Positions 9,440 through 18,587 of a DNA stretch of 36,939 nucleotides are shown here, in pieces. A model generated the notes under the pieces. It was given only the letters and a program-made list of their open reading frames with translations, had not been told where the DNA came from and did no database searches. The position numbers and the translations under genes were made by a program. Positions within the stretch are counted from its first letter, which is position 1. The number at the start of each line of letters is the position of its first letter. The DNA is from Opitutia bacterium (GTDB lineage Bacteria > Verrucomicrobiota > Verrucomicrobiia > Opitutales > JABJCN01), in the NCBI GenBank assembly GCA_018668635.1, contig JABJCN010000232.1, forward strand, positions 1 to 36,939, given 5' to 3'.

Positions 9440-11773
9440 ATGCCCAGACCTCTGACCTACTTGATTTCATCCATTTCAGTCCTTTTTCTTTGGACTGGAT
9501 GTGACCCTGTCCATCAGGTTGAACGAGCAGATCGAGATGTTGCTGCTTTGCTGGGGCAGCGGGCTAATGATGATCGATGGAGGCAGGCAGCATTGGAACC
9601 AATGCCTGCAGAGGGTTCCCGTTTGATCGATTTTGCAAATGTGGAAGATGATTCGACATCCGGTAAGATTCTTCACGAGATAGCCGGTCGAAAGTTGCCC
9701 ACAGATTGGTATATGCCTAAAGTGAATGGAGATGGCAAATGGTTGGACTTTTTGCCGAGGGGACAAACAGGCGCAGTAGTAATTGACTTGGATTCCGCGG
9801 TCAGGATCGCCGTTCGGAATTCCCGAGATTTACAGCAAAGAAAAGAGGCGCTTTATCTTTCTGCATTGGATGTGACTGAGGAGAGATTCAAATTGCGACC
9901 AAGGTTATTCTTTGGGGGGGGCTTGGATGGGGAATCAAGGGGATCTAACCTTACAAGTCCCGGTGAGGATTCATCTATGACTCTCGACAGTCAATTGCGT
10001 CTTGGTTTGATCTCTGGTGGGGAACTTTTGTTGAATATCGCCAACACTTTCCTCTGGGATTTCTCCGGAGGAGGAGGGGAGGCCACTTCAGGGTTGTTCA
10101 GCTTTAGATTCATTCAGCCACTTTTACAAAATGGAGGTCGTGCATGGGCATTGGAGGATTTGGCCAGCGTGGAACGATCTTTTTTGGCTGATATGCGTCG
10201 CATGCATCAATATCAGCAAAGTTTCTATGTTGAGATGGTAGCTGGTCGTCGCTTGTCCGCTGGACCCTCCCGCGGGTCAGCTGGAACATCAGGTCTTGCG
10301 TCCAAGGGAGGCTCCGGAGGATTTATGGGCCTTCTGCAGGAACGACAACAAATTCGGAACCTTGAAGCTAATGTGACGAGGTTACGGGATAGTCATGCAC
10401 AACTGGAAGCTGCGTTTGATGCCGGACGTATCAATAACCGTCTTCAGGTCGATCAGGCCCGGCAGGCATTATTCAATTCACAGAGCCGTCTTTTGAGAGA
10501 GAGGGCACGTCAGGAGTCGGAACTGGATGGATTCAAAATGCAACTTGGCCTTCCACCGGGTTTGGATTTAAAGCTAAATGATCCGGTACTTGAACGTTTT
10601 GATCTGGTTAGACCCGCAGTGATCAGGATTCAAGATGAGATTGGTGATATCCTTAATTCTGTCCGTGCACCAGAGAATGTGGGTGATGCGTCTTTGTTGG
10701 CGGAGAGTTTGTCCAATTTGATTGAAATGGAGGAGTCCGTATCCCTCGAGTTGGTATTTTTATCGGCTAACCTGAAGGCATTTGGAGAAATTCTACCAAT
10801 TAGAAAAATACAACTAAATCACCTTCATGCTCGGCTTGAGTTTCAGGTTGCCGGGCTTGATCCGGAATTGTTTTCCAGTGATCACCTTATTGAATTACAG
10901 CAACGATTGGGGCGTAATTATTCACGATTACAGGTCGCTTTTACCAAGACATGGCTTGGTCTTCGGGAATTGAAAGGCATGCTTGCTTCCAAGGAAATCA
11001 ATGATGCACGAAAGGAGTTCCTGAAATTGACAACGAAACTCTCCGGGTTGCTTCTGGAACTTTCCTTGGATCAGGCGGCATCCAGACTGGAAAGTATCAC
11101 GATGGTCAACGTTGAAATTTCCCCTGTTCGCGCAATTGAGATCGCCCGTGATAACCGCATGGATTGGATGAACAAAAGAGCGGAATTACACGATGCATGG
11201 CGTCGCACCGGGCTTTACCGAAATGCCTTGAAGTCATCCTTGGATTTGGTTGTTTCAGGAGACTTTGATGCTGAGGATGAACCCTCTCTTCGGTTTCGGA
11301 AAAGTCGAAGTATTTTAAGAGGAGGGGTTCGTCTTGATACACCAATGACAAGACTTGTTGAGCGCAATGCCTACAGGAAAGCCTTGATTCTTTTTGACCG
11401 TGCGCGGCGTGAATATGTAGAATATGAAGATAGGGTGATGCTTCAATTAAGGGATACACTTCGAACGCTTCGACTGGAACAACTAAATTTTGAACTCAAA
11501 CGAGCTGCCGTACGGGTTGCCATTGCTCAAGTCGATTTGGCTCGATTACGTTTGAATCAGCCGCCTCAACCAGGGAAAGCAGGGCAATTTGGTGCTACTA
11601 CAGCCCGGGACCTGGTCTCAGCACTTAGCGACCTTCTTGATGCCCAAAATGAATTCCTTGATGGATGGGTTGGTTATGAGATTCTTCGCATGATACTTGA
11701 TTTTGAATTGGGTACCATGCGTGTGGATGATGGCAATCTGTGGGTGGACCCGGGTGAGGTTGTAGATGAGTAG
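9440..11773 (+). CDS. TolC-like outer-membrane efflux protein, oversized
   Basis: From ATG 9440 this is 777 residues, against roughly 450 for ordinary TolC-type proteins. That start places a hydrophobic export signal (LTYLISSISVLFLWTGC) at the N-terminus, with a Cys that could be lipidated although Trp at -3 is atypical. ATGs at 9395 and 9404 are alternatives. Residues ~115-165 (AVRIAVRNSRDL...) and ~560-610 (AIEIARDNRMDW...) look like two copies of the same OEP-type segment, separated by a helical stretch at ~385-555. The protein should form the outer-membrane duct of the export system encoded by the next two genes. Its stop overlaps the adaptor start by 8 bases, suggesting translational coupling. 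Confidence 0.78.
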   Translation: MPRPLTYLISSISVLFLWTGCDPVHQVERADRDVAALLGQRANDDRWRQAALEPMPAEGSRLIDFANVEDDSTSGKILHEIAGRKLPTDWYMPKVNGDGKWLDFLPRGQTGAVVIDLDSAVRIAVRNSRDLQQRKEALYLSALDVTEERFKLRPRLFFGGGLDGESRGSNLTSPGEDSSMTLDSQLRLGLISGGELLLNIANTFLWDFSGGGGEATSGLFSFRFIQPLLQNGGRAWALEDLASVERSFLADMRRMHQYQQSFYVEMVAGRRLSAGPSRGSAGTSGLASKGGSGGFMGLLQERQQIRNLEANVTRLRDSHAQLEAAFDAGRINNRLQVDQARQALFNSQSRLLRERARQESELDGFKMQLGLPPGLDLKLNDPVLERFDLVRPAVIRIQDEIGDILNSVRAPENVGDASLLAESLSNLIEMEESVSLELVFLSANLKAFGEILPIRKIQLNHLHARLEFQVAGLDPELFSSDHLIELQQRLGRNYSRLQVAFTKTWLGLRELKGMLASKEINDARKEFLKLTTKLSGLLLELSLDQAASRLESITMVNVEISPVRAIEIARDNRMDWMNKRAELHDAWRRTGLYRNALKSSLDLVVSGDFDAEDEPSLRFRKSRSILRGGVRLDTPMTRLVERNAYRKALILFDRARREYVEYEDRVMLQLRDTLRTLRLEQLNFELKRAAVRVAIAQVDLARLRLNQPPQPGKAGQFGATTARDLVSALSDLLDAQNEFLDGWVGYEILRMILDFELGTMRVDDGNLWVDPGEVVDE

Positions 11774-13409
11774 AACCACAAGCGAAAATACTCCGAAGAT
11801 TGGAAATAGTTTTGGCAAAGGCCGGTTTTGTCGATATTCACTTGAACCAAACTTATACTTGATGAACCTTTTCGCCCTCATTAACCTATCAAATTTCCCC
11901 AGAAATCATAATGGTTTTCTGCCTTTACCTCTTATTTTATGGGGTATTCCGTTTTGTTGCTGTTTTTTTTCTTGTAGTGAAGGCGGAAAACAAGCGTCAG
12001 GAGTTGATTCTCTATTTTATAAGGTAGAGTATGGGGATTTTTCTTTTACGGTCGTTGAGCCTGGCGAAGTAGAGAGTTCCAGTAATGTTGATGTGTTTTG
12101 TGAGGTTAAGTCGCGAAATTCATCCGGTACCGTCATTCTCGAAATAGTTCCTGAAGGAACGTGGGTGAACGCAGGGGATTTTATCTGTAAACTTGATGAC
12201 AGTGAACTACAGAACCAGTTACTTAAGGAGCAGATTGATCTGAATAACGCTGAGGCGCAGTATATTCAGGCGGAGGCTGATCATGAAAACGCAAAACTGG
12301 CTCTTCAGGAGTATGAGTCGGGAACCTTTCCTCAGGAGGTCAAACAACACCAAAGCGAGGAGTTTGTTTCACGGGAGAACCTTCGACGTGCGGAGGAGTT
12401 TCTTTCCTTTAGCGAAAAACTGGCGGCCCGGGATTATATTTCCGAGGTGCAACTGGAGGCGGACCGTTTTGCTGTAGCGAAGGCTCGGAAAGAACTTGAG
12501 GTCTCTGTAACAAAATTGGAGGTCCTTCAAACATTGACTCGTAAAAAGAAGCTCAATGAACTACAGGCCAAGCTCAAGAGTTCAAGGGTCGACCAAAACT
12601 CAAAACAAACCATCCTTGAACTGGCCAAGGACAAACTGGAGGAAATTCGTCAACAAATTTCCAAATGCGTAGTTCGTGCACCTTCCTCTGGTCAGGTTGT
12701 TTATGGGAACCGGCAGGGGAAGTCTTCTGATGATATCCTTATTGAAGAAGGCCGTGCTGTGAGAGAGAAACAGGTTATTGTTCGCCTTCCAGACCCGGGC
12801 AAGATGCATGTCGTTGCCAAAGTGAATGAGTCCAGGGTGGATCGAATTACTGTGGGTCACAAGGCAAAGATTAAACTGGATGCCTTTGCCCGAATGAATC
12901 TTTCAGGCGAAGTGAATGAAATTAGTGAATACCCTTTGCCTTCCAGACATTATCTCATGGCTCATATTAAGGAGTATGCAACAGTCGTTGATATACTGGA
13001 TCCACCTGAGGAACTTCGACCAGGGATGACTGCTGAGGTTACCATTGTCGCAGAAGAATTAAAGAATGTTCTTCAGGTTCCACTTCAGGCGGTCCTTGAA
13101 AAAGACAAAGGATTTTTTTGTTTGGTTGGCGATAATTTAAAAAATCTGGAAGCAAAACCTGTTGAGTTGGGATCTGCCAACGAGCAATTTGTTGTTATAA
13201 AGAGTGGATTGGTGGAGGGCCTTTTTGTTGCCATGAACCCTCGACAATTTGAGGAGGAAATTAAATTTCCCTCATACCCCAGTGAATTCCGTGTAAAGGG
13301 AAAAAAATCCTCTTCTAGAAAAAAGATTAAATCTGAAAATTCAGAATCTGAATTCAAGGGAGTGACCCATTTGGAGAAGGAAGCCCAGTCCAAGGTCAAG
13401 TCGCAATAG
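11766..13409 (+). CDS. Periplasmic adaptor (HlyD/MacA-type membrane fusion protein)
   Basis: This 547-residue adaptor begins at ATG 11766, overlapping the end of the outer-membrane gene; ATG 11862 (515 residues) is an alternative closer to the export signal. A hydrophobic segment rich in cysteines (PFCCCFFSC) ends the signal region and may be lipidated. A biotinyl-lipoyl half (VIVPEGTWVNAGDFICKLDD-like) comes next, followed by a long coiled coil (~residues 140-285) and the return lipoyl half (VVRAPSSGQVVYGN). Beta-barrel and membrane-proximal domains follow, with LRPGMTAEVTIVAEE marking the latter. The charged C-terminal tail (~500-547) is Lys/Ser/Glu rich. It should bridge the ABC permease and the TolC-like duct. 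Confidence 0.85.
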   Translation: MSRTTSENTPKIGNSFGKGRFCRYSLEPNLYLMNLFALINLSNFPRNHNGFLPLPLILWGIPFCCCFFSCSEGGKQASGVDSLFYKVEYGDFSFTVVEPGEVESSSNVDVFCEVKSRNSSGTVILEIVPEGTWVNAGDFICKLDDSELQNQLLKEQIDLNNAEAQYIQAEADHENAKLALQEYESGTFPQEVKQHQSEEFVSRENLRRAEEFLSFSEKLAARDYISEVQLEADRFAVAKARKELEVSVTKLEVLQTLTRKKKLNELQAKLKSSRVDQNSKQTILELAKDKLEEIRQQISKCVVRAPSSGQVVYGNRQGKSSDDILIEEGRAVREKQVIVRLPDPGKMHVVAKVNESRVDRITVGHKAKIKLDAFARMNLSGEVNEISEYPLPSRHYLMAHIKEYATVVDILDPPEELRPGMTAEVTIVAEELKNVLQVPLQAVLEKDKGFFCLVGDNLKNLEAKPVELGSANEQFVVIKSGLVEGLFVAMNPRQFEEEIKFPSYPSEFRVKGKKSSSRKKIKSENSESEFKGVTHLEKEAQSKVKSQ

Positions 13410-13443
13410 TTTTTCATGGTCTGGGCTGGCTTGGACTATTAAT

Positions 13444-15546
13444 ATGAGTACACAACTGTACGAGGAAACCCATTTTGCCCTCAAGGTTTCCTGTTTATTT
13501 AAAGAGTATCCACTTGGTTTAGAATCCGTTGTTGCGTTAAGGGATGTTAATCTTGAAGTGCCTGCCGGTGATTTTGTAGCCATTATGGGACCGTCTGGTT
13601 CCGGTAAAAGTACTCTTCTCAACTTACTTGGATGCCTGGATAAAGCAACCTCAGGAGAGTATTTTTTGAGTGGGAGGAATGTCGCAGACTTGAGTGATGA
13701 CGAGTTGGCTGAATTGAGAGCCAGTGAGATTGGTTTTGTCTTTCAGTCCTATAATTTAATATCGCAACTCTCATTACGTGAAAATATTGAAGTACCTCTA
13801 CAGTATTGTCGTGGAAGTCATCTTTCGAATGAAGAGAATAGACACAAAGTACTTGCCGAAATGGTGGGCGTTGAAGATCGATTACTGCATCGCCCTTCAG
13901 AACTTTCAGGAGGGCAACAGCAGCGTGCTGGCATTGCACGGAGTCTGGCTAATGAACCAGCTTTTCTTCTTGCTGACGAGCCAACAGGAAATTTGGATAC
14001 AGCAACCACTGAAGAGATTCTAAATCTGTTTGAATCCTTGAACCAACAGGGACGTACGATCGTCATGGTCACTCATGAAGAGGATGTTGCAAGGCGTGCG
14101 CGACGTATAATTCGGTTAAAGGATGGCGAAGTCGAGTACGATAAAGTGCTGCGTCCACTTAAAACTCCTTTTTCGCAAGTTGTTAAAACTTCGGGACACA
14201 AGAATTTTTCCCAACCCAAGAAATTTTCTGTATCAGGAATTCTTCACGGGCTTCGCCTTGGATTTAAAAGCCTTTTCCTTCACCCTCTGCGATCATTGCT
14301 TACTGCCCTCGGAGTCTTTATTGGTGTTGCAAGTGTAATTTGGTTACTGGCAATTGGAGAAGGAATTAGTCGAAAGGCGCAGGCTGAAATAGCGGGTCTT
14401 GGGGCTAATAATATCATCGTTGCATCTGACCGACCACCCAGCAAGGAACGCAAGGGTAAATCCTACTATTTCCCATACGGTGTGACAAAGGCAGATACTG
14501 AGAAGTGGATGGCAACAATTCCAGGCATCTCGAAGATTTATCCCACCCGGGAGCTTAATCGTCGCCGATTTAGCTATTTACATCGTTTTCATTCAGGGGA
14601 ATTGCTGGGTTGCACAGCTGACTTTAGGGAGTTGCATGATTTACACCTCATTCATGGCCGATTTCTAAATCAAACTGATTATGCAGAGAAGAACAAGGTG
14701 TGCGTACTTGCCCAGACAATTGCGTCTGCTTTATTCCCTTACGAGAATCCGCTGGAAAAACAGATTCATGTAGATGGGGATTATTTTCGTGTGATTGGAG
14801 TGGTCCAGAAAAGGGAGGATTTCAAAGACAAGGGTAATATGGGTTATAAAGAACAGTTTTCGGACAATGTTTACATCCCACTTTCCACCTTGTGGCAGCG
14901 GATTTTTGATTATTACTCTCGAGGTACAGGAGGTTCTTATCTTTTGAGCAAGGCTACTGTCAGAGTGGAATCCATTGATCAGGTCTTACCTGTGGCAGAA
15001 GTAATCCGCCAGACTGCAAAATCCGATCATGGAGGCATTGAAGACTTCAAGTTGACTGTTCCCCTTGAACTCATGGCACGTGCTCAGAATGCCCGAATGC
15101 TTTTTATCGGAATGATGGGGCTGATTGCTACAATCTCATTGGTTGTTGGCGGAATAGGTATAATGAACATAATGCTGGCAACTGTTACTGAGCGAACCCG
15201 TGAAATTGGAATCCGCCGTGCCATTGGTGCTCGAAAGAGTGATATTACACGTCAGTTTCTAGCTGAAACTATTGTTTTATCGGTGGTCGGTGGCTTTGCA
15301 GGAATTCTTGGCGGCTTAATGTGTGGCCCTGTATATCTGGGGGTTATAAAGTTGGCCGAAACATTTTTCCCTAAATTGATGGAATCCATGCCTTCAGCGA
15401 TGGATGGAATGGTCCCCACCGTGGTTGGTTGGTCCATTCCCCTCGCATTCTGTATCGCTGTATCTGTCGGAGTCCTCTTTGGGCTATATCCCGCACGAAA
15501 GGCTTCTGAAATGGACCCGATTAAAGCTCTCCGCCACGTGGCTTAG
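13444..15546 (+). CDS. MacB-type ABC transporter, fused ATPase and permease
   Basis: This 700-residue protein carries an N-terminal ABC ATPase with Walker A GPSGSGKST (49-57), Q-loop Gln101, signature LSGGQQQR (154-161), Walker B ending ADEP with Glu179, and switch His211. A transmembrane helix at ~284-303 follows, then a MacB-type periplasmic domain. The FtsX-like C-terminal permease contains GGIGIMNIMLATVTERTREIGIRRAIGA, written here only as its key part GIRRAIGA, and helices continue to the LYPARKASEMDPIKALR tail. This is the full MacB architecture. With the adaptor 34 bases upstream and the TolC-like gene before it, a complete tripartite exporter for peptides, lipopeptides or antibiotics is likely; the cargo is unknown. 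Confidence 0.9.
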   Translation: MSTQLYEETHFALKVSCLFKEYPLGLESVVALRDVNLEVPAGDFVAIMGPSGSGKSTLLNLLGCLDKATSGEYFLSGRNVADLSDDELAELRASEIGFVFQSYNLISQLSLRENIEVPLQYCRGSHLSNEENRHKVLAEMVGVEDRLLHRPSELSGGQQQRAGIARSLANEPAFLLADEPTGNLDTATTEEILNLFESLNQQGRTIVMVTHEEDVARRARRIIRLKDGEVEYDKVLRPLKTPFSQVVKTSGHKNFSQPKKFSVSGILHGLRLGFKSLFLHPLRSLLTALGVFIGVASVIWLLAIGEGISRKAQAEIAGLGANNIIVASDRPPSKERKGKSYYFPYGVTKADTEKWMATIPGISKIYPTRELNRRRFSYLHRFHSGELLGCTADFRELHDLHLIHGRFLNQTDYAEKNKVCVLAQTIASALFPYENPLEKQIHVDGDYFRVIGVVQKREDFKDKGNMGYKEQFSDNVYIPLSTLWQRIFDYYSRGTGGSYLLSKATVRVESIDQVLPVAEVIRQTAKSDHGGIEDFKLTVPLELMARAQNARMLFIGMMGLIATISLVVGGIGIMNIMLATVTERTREIGIRRAIGARKSDITRQFLAETIVLSVVGGFAGILGGLMCGPVYLGVIKLAETFFPKLMESMPSAMDGMVPTVVGWSIPLAFCIAVSVGVLFGLYPARKASEMDPIKALRHVA

Positions 15547-15598
15547 TTGTAACTAAATTGACCGGATAGAGATTCGTTCCTCTAGCATTTTGGTATTT

Positions 15599-16924
15599 TT
15601 ATAATCCTTCTACCTCCCAACCCTTTCGATATTCGCGTCTGACGTATTGTGCGGCATTCTTTTCGTTGGTGAATTCAAGCTTTTCGGTGTCCCAATCCAG
15701 TTCCTTATCGGGAAATCGGGTGGCAACTCCACCTAGCAATACAGTCTCAGTCAAGGGACCCGCATAGTCAAAGTTTGCCGAAGTTCCCCCTTTTCCCCTA
15801 CAGGCATCTACAAATTGATCCCAGTGGTTGATCTTGGGGAGTTCTGGTGGTTTGTAATCGGCGAAGTCCTTCTTTGGGAAGAGCTCTGGCTTGCCCACGT
15901 GTGGGAGGAGCATGACACCTTTGGTGCCAATAAAGATAGATCCCTGTCCTGGAATTCGCTTCCCATCCAATCGGGCCTGAATGTCTCCTGGTGGTCGTTT
16001 ATCTCCATCGTACCAGGTCACGTCCACGGTCTTTCCGTCTGAGAACTTGGTTGAGGGAAAAGTGTAGCGAATTTCCGCATTGATGGCCCAATTGTGAGAA
16101 TTAGGCTTGGGCCCGGTGGATTTTAGTGAGAGCGGGGACGTGAGGTCCAGTGCCTTGAAAACAGGGTCGTAAATATGGCAACCCATATCACCAAAGGTAC
16201 CTGTTCCATAGTCGAGTCGCCGACGCCAGTTTCCCGGGTGATAGTAGCCTTTTAGATAGTCGGTGTAGGGCGCTGGTCCAATCCATTGGTCCCAATTAAG
16301 GCCTTTGGGTACGGTGTCTTTCCGGTTAGGTTTGGGCCCCATGTCCCCCCACTTCTTGTTACTCCATGTATGGACTTCCTTAATCTTTCCGATTACGCCG
16401 TCCTGCACAATTCTTACAGCGGTACGATAAAAAATGTGAGAGTGGATCTGGATGCCCATCTGGGTCACCAGTTTCTTTTCACGTGCAAAATTTTGGACCT
16501 GACGGCACTCATAAATTTCGTGGGTCAATGGCTTTTGGCCATACACATGCTTGCCCAGTTGCATGGCACTCATCGCCATGGGTGCATGCATGTGGTCGGG
16601 AGTCGATACGTTGACACTGTCCAAGTTCTTTGCCTCCTTGTCCAGCATCTCCCTCCAATCTGCATAGACCCGAGTATTATTAAACCTGTTCTTGAATGAG
16701 TTTCTCCGGTCTTGATCAATTTCCACGGTGGCTACCAGCTGAACATTGGGCGCAGATGAAATGGTGGTCAGGTCTGACATTGCCATGCCACCACCGCCGA
16801 AACTTGCATGGCGCAGGGTGTTACTCGGGGGATTCTGAGCCCAAGAGGTTTTGGCCACATAGGGCATTATTATTCCTGTGGCAGTGAGTTGCTTGAGAAT
16901 GTTGCGACGAGTAGTTGATTTCAT
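15599..16924 (-). CDS. Tat-exported Gfo/Idh/MocA-family oxidoreductase
   Basis: From ATG 16924 the protein has 441 residues and opens with a twin-arginine signal, TRRNILK at residues 5-11, then a hydrophobic stretch ending AKTSWAQ. An upstream in-frame start at 16963 would bury that signal, so it was rejected. The Rossmann region has FGGGGMAMSDL near 42-52. The usual EKP motif reads QKP (Lys131 retained) within STPDHMHAPMAMSAMQLGK. Members of this PVC group are NAD(P)-dependent sugar or inositol dehydrogenases exported folded with cofactor. The gene is divergent from the hisI-like operon and convergent with the MacB gene. The substrate is not inferable. Confidence 0.87.
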   Translation of the reverse strand: MKSTTRRNILKQLTATGIIMPYVAKTSWAQNPPSNTLRHASFGGGGMAMSDLTTISSAPNVQLVATVEIDQDRRNSFKNRFNNTRVYADWREMLDKEAKNLDSVNVSTPDHMHAPMAMSAMQLGKHVYGQKPLTHEIYECRQVQNFAREKKLVTQMGIQIHSHIFYRTAVRIVQDGVIGKIKEVHTWSNKKWGDMGPKPNRKDTVPKGLNWDQWIGPAPYTDYLKGYYHPGNWRRRLDYGTGTFGDMGCHIYDPVFKALDLTSPLSLKSTGPKPNSHNWAINAEIRYTFPSTKFSDGKTVDVTWYDGDKRPPGDIQARLDGKRIPGQGSIFIGTKGVMLLPHVGKPELFPKKDFADYKPPELPKINHWDQFVDACRGKGGTSANFDYAGPLTETVLLGGVATRFPDKELDWDTEKLEFTNEKNAAQYVRREYRKGWEVEGL

Positions 16925-16974
16925 AATAACTAAATATCCAAAGGAAGAGGCTTTCGATTGCAATTCTATAAGAA

Positions 16975-17003
16975 TTTACACATTCTTTTATGTTTTTTAT
17001 AAC
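16975..17003 (+). promoter_or_regulatory. Sigma70-like promoter upstream of the hisI-like gene
   Basis: A -35 hexamer TTTACA (16975-16980), a 17-base spacer and a -10 hexamer TATAAC (16998-17003) lie 25 bases before the ATG at 17028. Five of six bases match consensus in each box with optimal spacing. It would drive the three-gene hisI-kinase-epimerase operon. Confidence 0.55.
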
Positions 17004-17027
17004 CTACATTTTCATCTAGATATACCG

Positions 17028-17450
17028 ATGGATCATCAATTACTGGAAGAAGGTTCGCAACTAACCCTGGACTTTACCAAACTGGGCAAGGTTGCTGCCT
17101 GCGGAGAGGATGTTGTGCCTGCAGTCGCACAGGACTTGGATTCTGGCGAGGTACTTATTGTCGGTTATGTCAATCAGTTAGCCTTGGACACTGCATTGAA
17201 GGAAAAAAAGGCTACTTTCTGGAGTACAAGCCGAAATGAACTCTGGATCAAGGGCCTGACCTCCGGAAATTACCTTGAACTGGTCGAGACCTGTGTGAAT
17301 TGCGAGCAGAACTCCATCCTGTACCGGGTTCGTCAGGTCGGTTCTGGCGCTTGTCACACCAATGGTGCTGATGGCAATGCAAGACACGGATGCTATTATC
17401 GTTCACTTCAAGAAGATGGCACACTCGCTTTTCGTGAAGGTTTGGAGTAG
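17028..17450 (+). CDS. hisI: Phosphoribosyl-AMP cyclohydrolase-like protein (HisI family)
   Basis: This 140-residue protein matches HisI, the enzyme that opens the purine ring of phosphoribosyl-AMP in histidine synthesis. ATG 17028 was chosen because it starts at the family boundary and follows a good promoter. Core motifs present are AQDLDSGEVLIVGYVN, TFWSTSRNELWIKG, ACHTNG and GCYYR. Three Cys that correspond to the zinc ligands are kept (C92, C109, C122). The magnesium-binding DCDxD motif is replaced by NCEQN (91-95), so all three acidic positions are altered, one conservatively. An ~8-residue insertion follows ACHT. This may be a divergent but active clade or a protein with another role. 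It is the first gene of an operon with sugar kinase and epimerase genes, not other his genes. Confidence 0.8.
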   Translation: MDHQLLEEGSQLTLDFTKLGKVAACGEDVVPAVAQDLDSGEVLIVGYVNQLALDTALKEKKATFWSTSRNELWIKGLTSGNYLELVETCVNCEQNSILYRVRQVGSGACHTNGADGNARHGCYYRSLQEDGTLAFREGLE

Positions 17451-17474
17451 GTCGGCTTTAACCCACATTTTATA

Positions 17475-18587
17475 GTGATTCACAACGTCAAGGCAATTGG
17501 CCAGAATTTCAAGGTGGAGGGAAGCTTTCACAAGGCGGAACCTTTTGGCTCAGGTCATATCAATGACACCTATCGCGCCCACTATTCTCAGGAGGACAGT
17601 AGTCACGACTATCTTCACCAGCGTATCAACCAAAATGTATTTAAATCTCCAGAGAAAGTCATGGAGAATATGGAGAAGGTGACTGCTCATATATGGGATA
17701 AACTTCGTGGCGCTGGAGAACAGGACCCGAATCGTCGTTGCCTCAGGCTTGTGCCCATGAAGAATGGCCAACTTTTACACAAGGATCCTGATGGTAATTA
17801 TTGGCGGACCATGGATTGTATCAATGGTGTTGAGACTTTCGATACGGTCCAGAAGCCTGAACAGGCTTATCAGGCCGCCCGGGCTTTTGGACGCTTTCAG
17901 CGACTGTTACTCGATTTTCCTGCTGAAGACCTTCATGAAACCATTCCGGATTTTCATAATACCCGTTGTCGTTTTGACCGTTTCCTTGAAGTTTTTACTG
18001 CTGATCCTGTTGGACGTGCCGAGGGGATTACCAAGGAGTTTGAGTTTCTCAAGGCACACGAAGCGGATGCCAGCCGTCTCTTGGATTTGCAGGCTCTTGG
18101 CAGACTACCTCTTCGTGTCACCCACAATGATACCAAACTGAATAACGTCTTGTTCGATGGCGATACCGGTGAGGGTATTTGTGTGGTGGATCTTGATACG
18201 GTGATGCCAGGTCTATCTCTCTATGACTTTGGTGACCTTGTTCGAACTGCGGCAACAACTGCTGCAGAAGACGAACCTGACCTTTCCATGGTGCGCATGG
18301 ATTTGAGCCTTTTCCGTGAACTGGTCCGTGGATATCTCGATTCGGTTGGAGGCGCTCTGGAAGATGAAGAAGTGGATAATCTTGCATTTTCTGCACGCCT
18401 CATTACCATGGAGATCGGACTACGTTTTCTGACTGATTTCCTTGAGGGAGACATTTATTTTAAAATACGCCACAAGATGCATAACCTCGATCGTGCCCGA
18501 AATCAATTTCAGCTGGTACGAAGCATGGAAGCTCAAATTAAAGAAATGGAGGCAGTGGTGGAGGAGTCTCGGTCATGCGTGTCCTGA
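17475..18587 (+). CDS. APH/NahK-like sugar 1-kinase
   Basis: This is a 370-residue phosphotransferase-fold kinase. The start is GTG 17475, 24 bases after the hisI-like stop. The catalytic loop is THNDTKLNN with Asp219 as base and Asn224 for metal, and the metal motif is VVDLDTVMPG with Asp239/Asp241. These motifs closely resemble N-acetylhexosamine 1-kinases of the NahK type in the aminoglycoside phosphotransferase superfamily. The N-terminal part (FGSGHINDTYRA) provides the glycine-rich nucleotide loop. Its frame overlaps the epimerase start by 13 bases, which supports coupled translation. Kinase plus epimerase suggests salvage of a free (N-acetyl)hexosamine or hexose into a nucleotide sugar; the exact sugar is inferred, not seen. 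Confidence 0.75.
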   Translation: MIHNVKAIGQNFKVEGSFHKAEPFGSGHINDTYRAHYSQEDSSHDYLHQRINQNVFKSPEKVMENMEKVTAHIWDKLRGAGEQDPNRRCLRLVPMKNGQLLHKDPDGNYWRTMDCINGVETFDTVQKPEQAYQAARAFGRFQRLLLDFPAEDLHETIPDFHNTRCRFDRFLEVFTADPVGRAEGITKEFEFLKAHEADASRLLDLQALGRLPLRVTHNDTKLNNVLFDGDTGEGICVVDLDTVMPGLSLYDFGDLVRTAATTAAEDEPDLSMVRMDLSLFRELVRGYLDSVGGALEDEEVDNLAFSARLITMEIGLRFLTDFLEGDIYFKIRHKMHNLDRARNQFQLVRSMEAQIKEMEAVVEESRSCVS

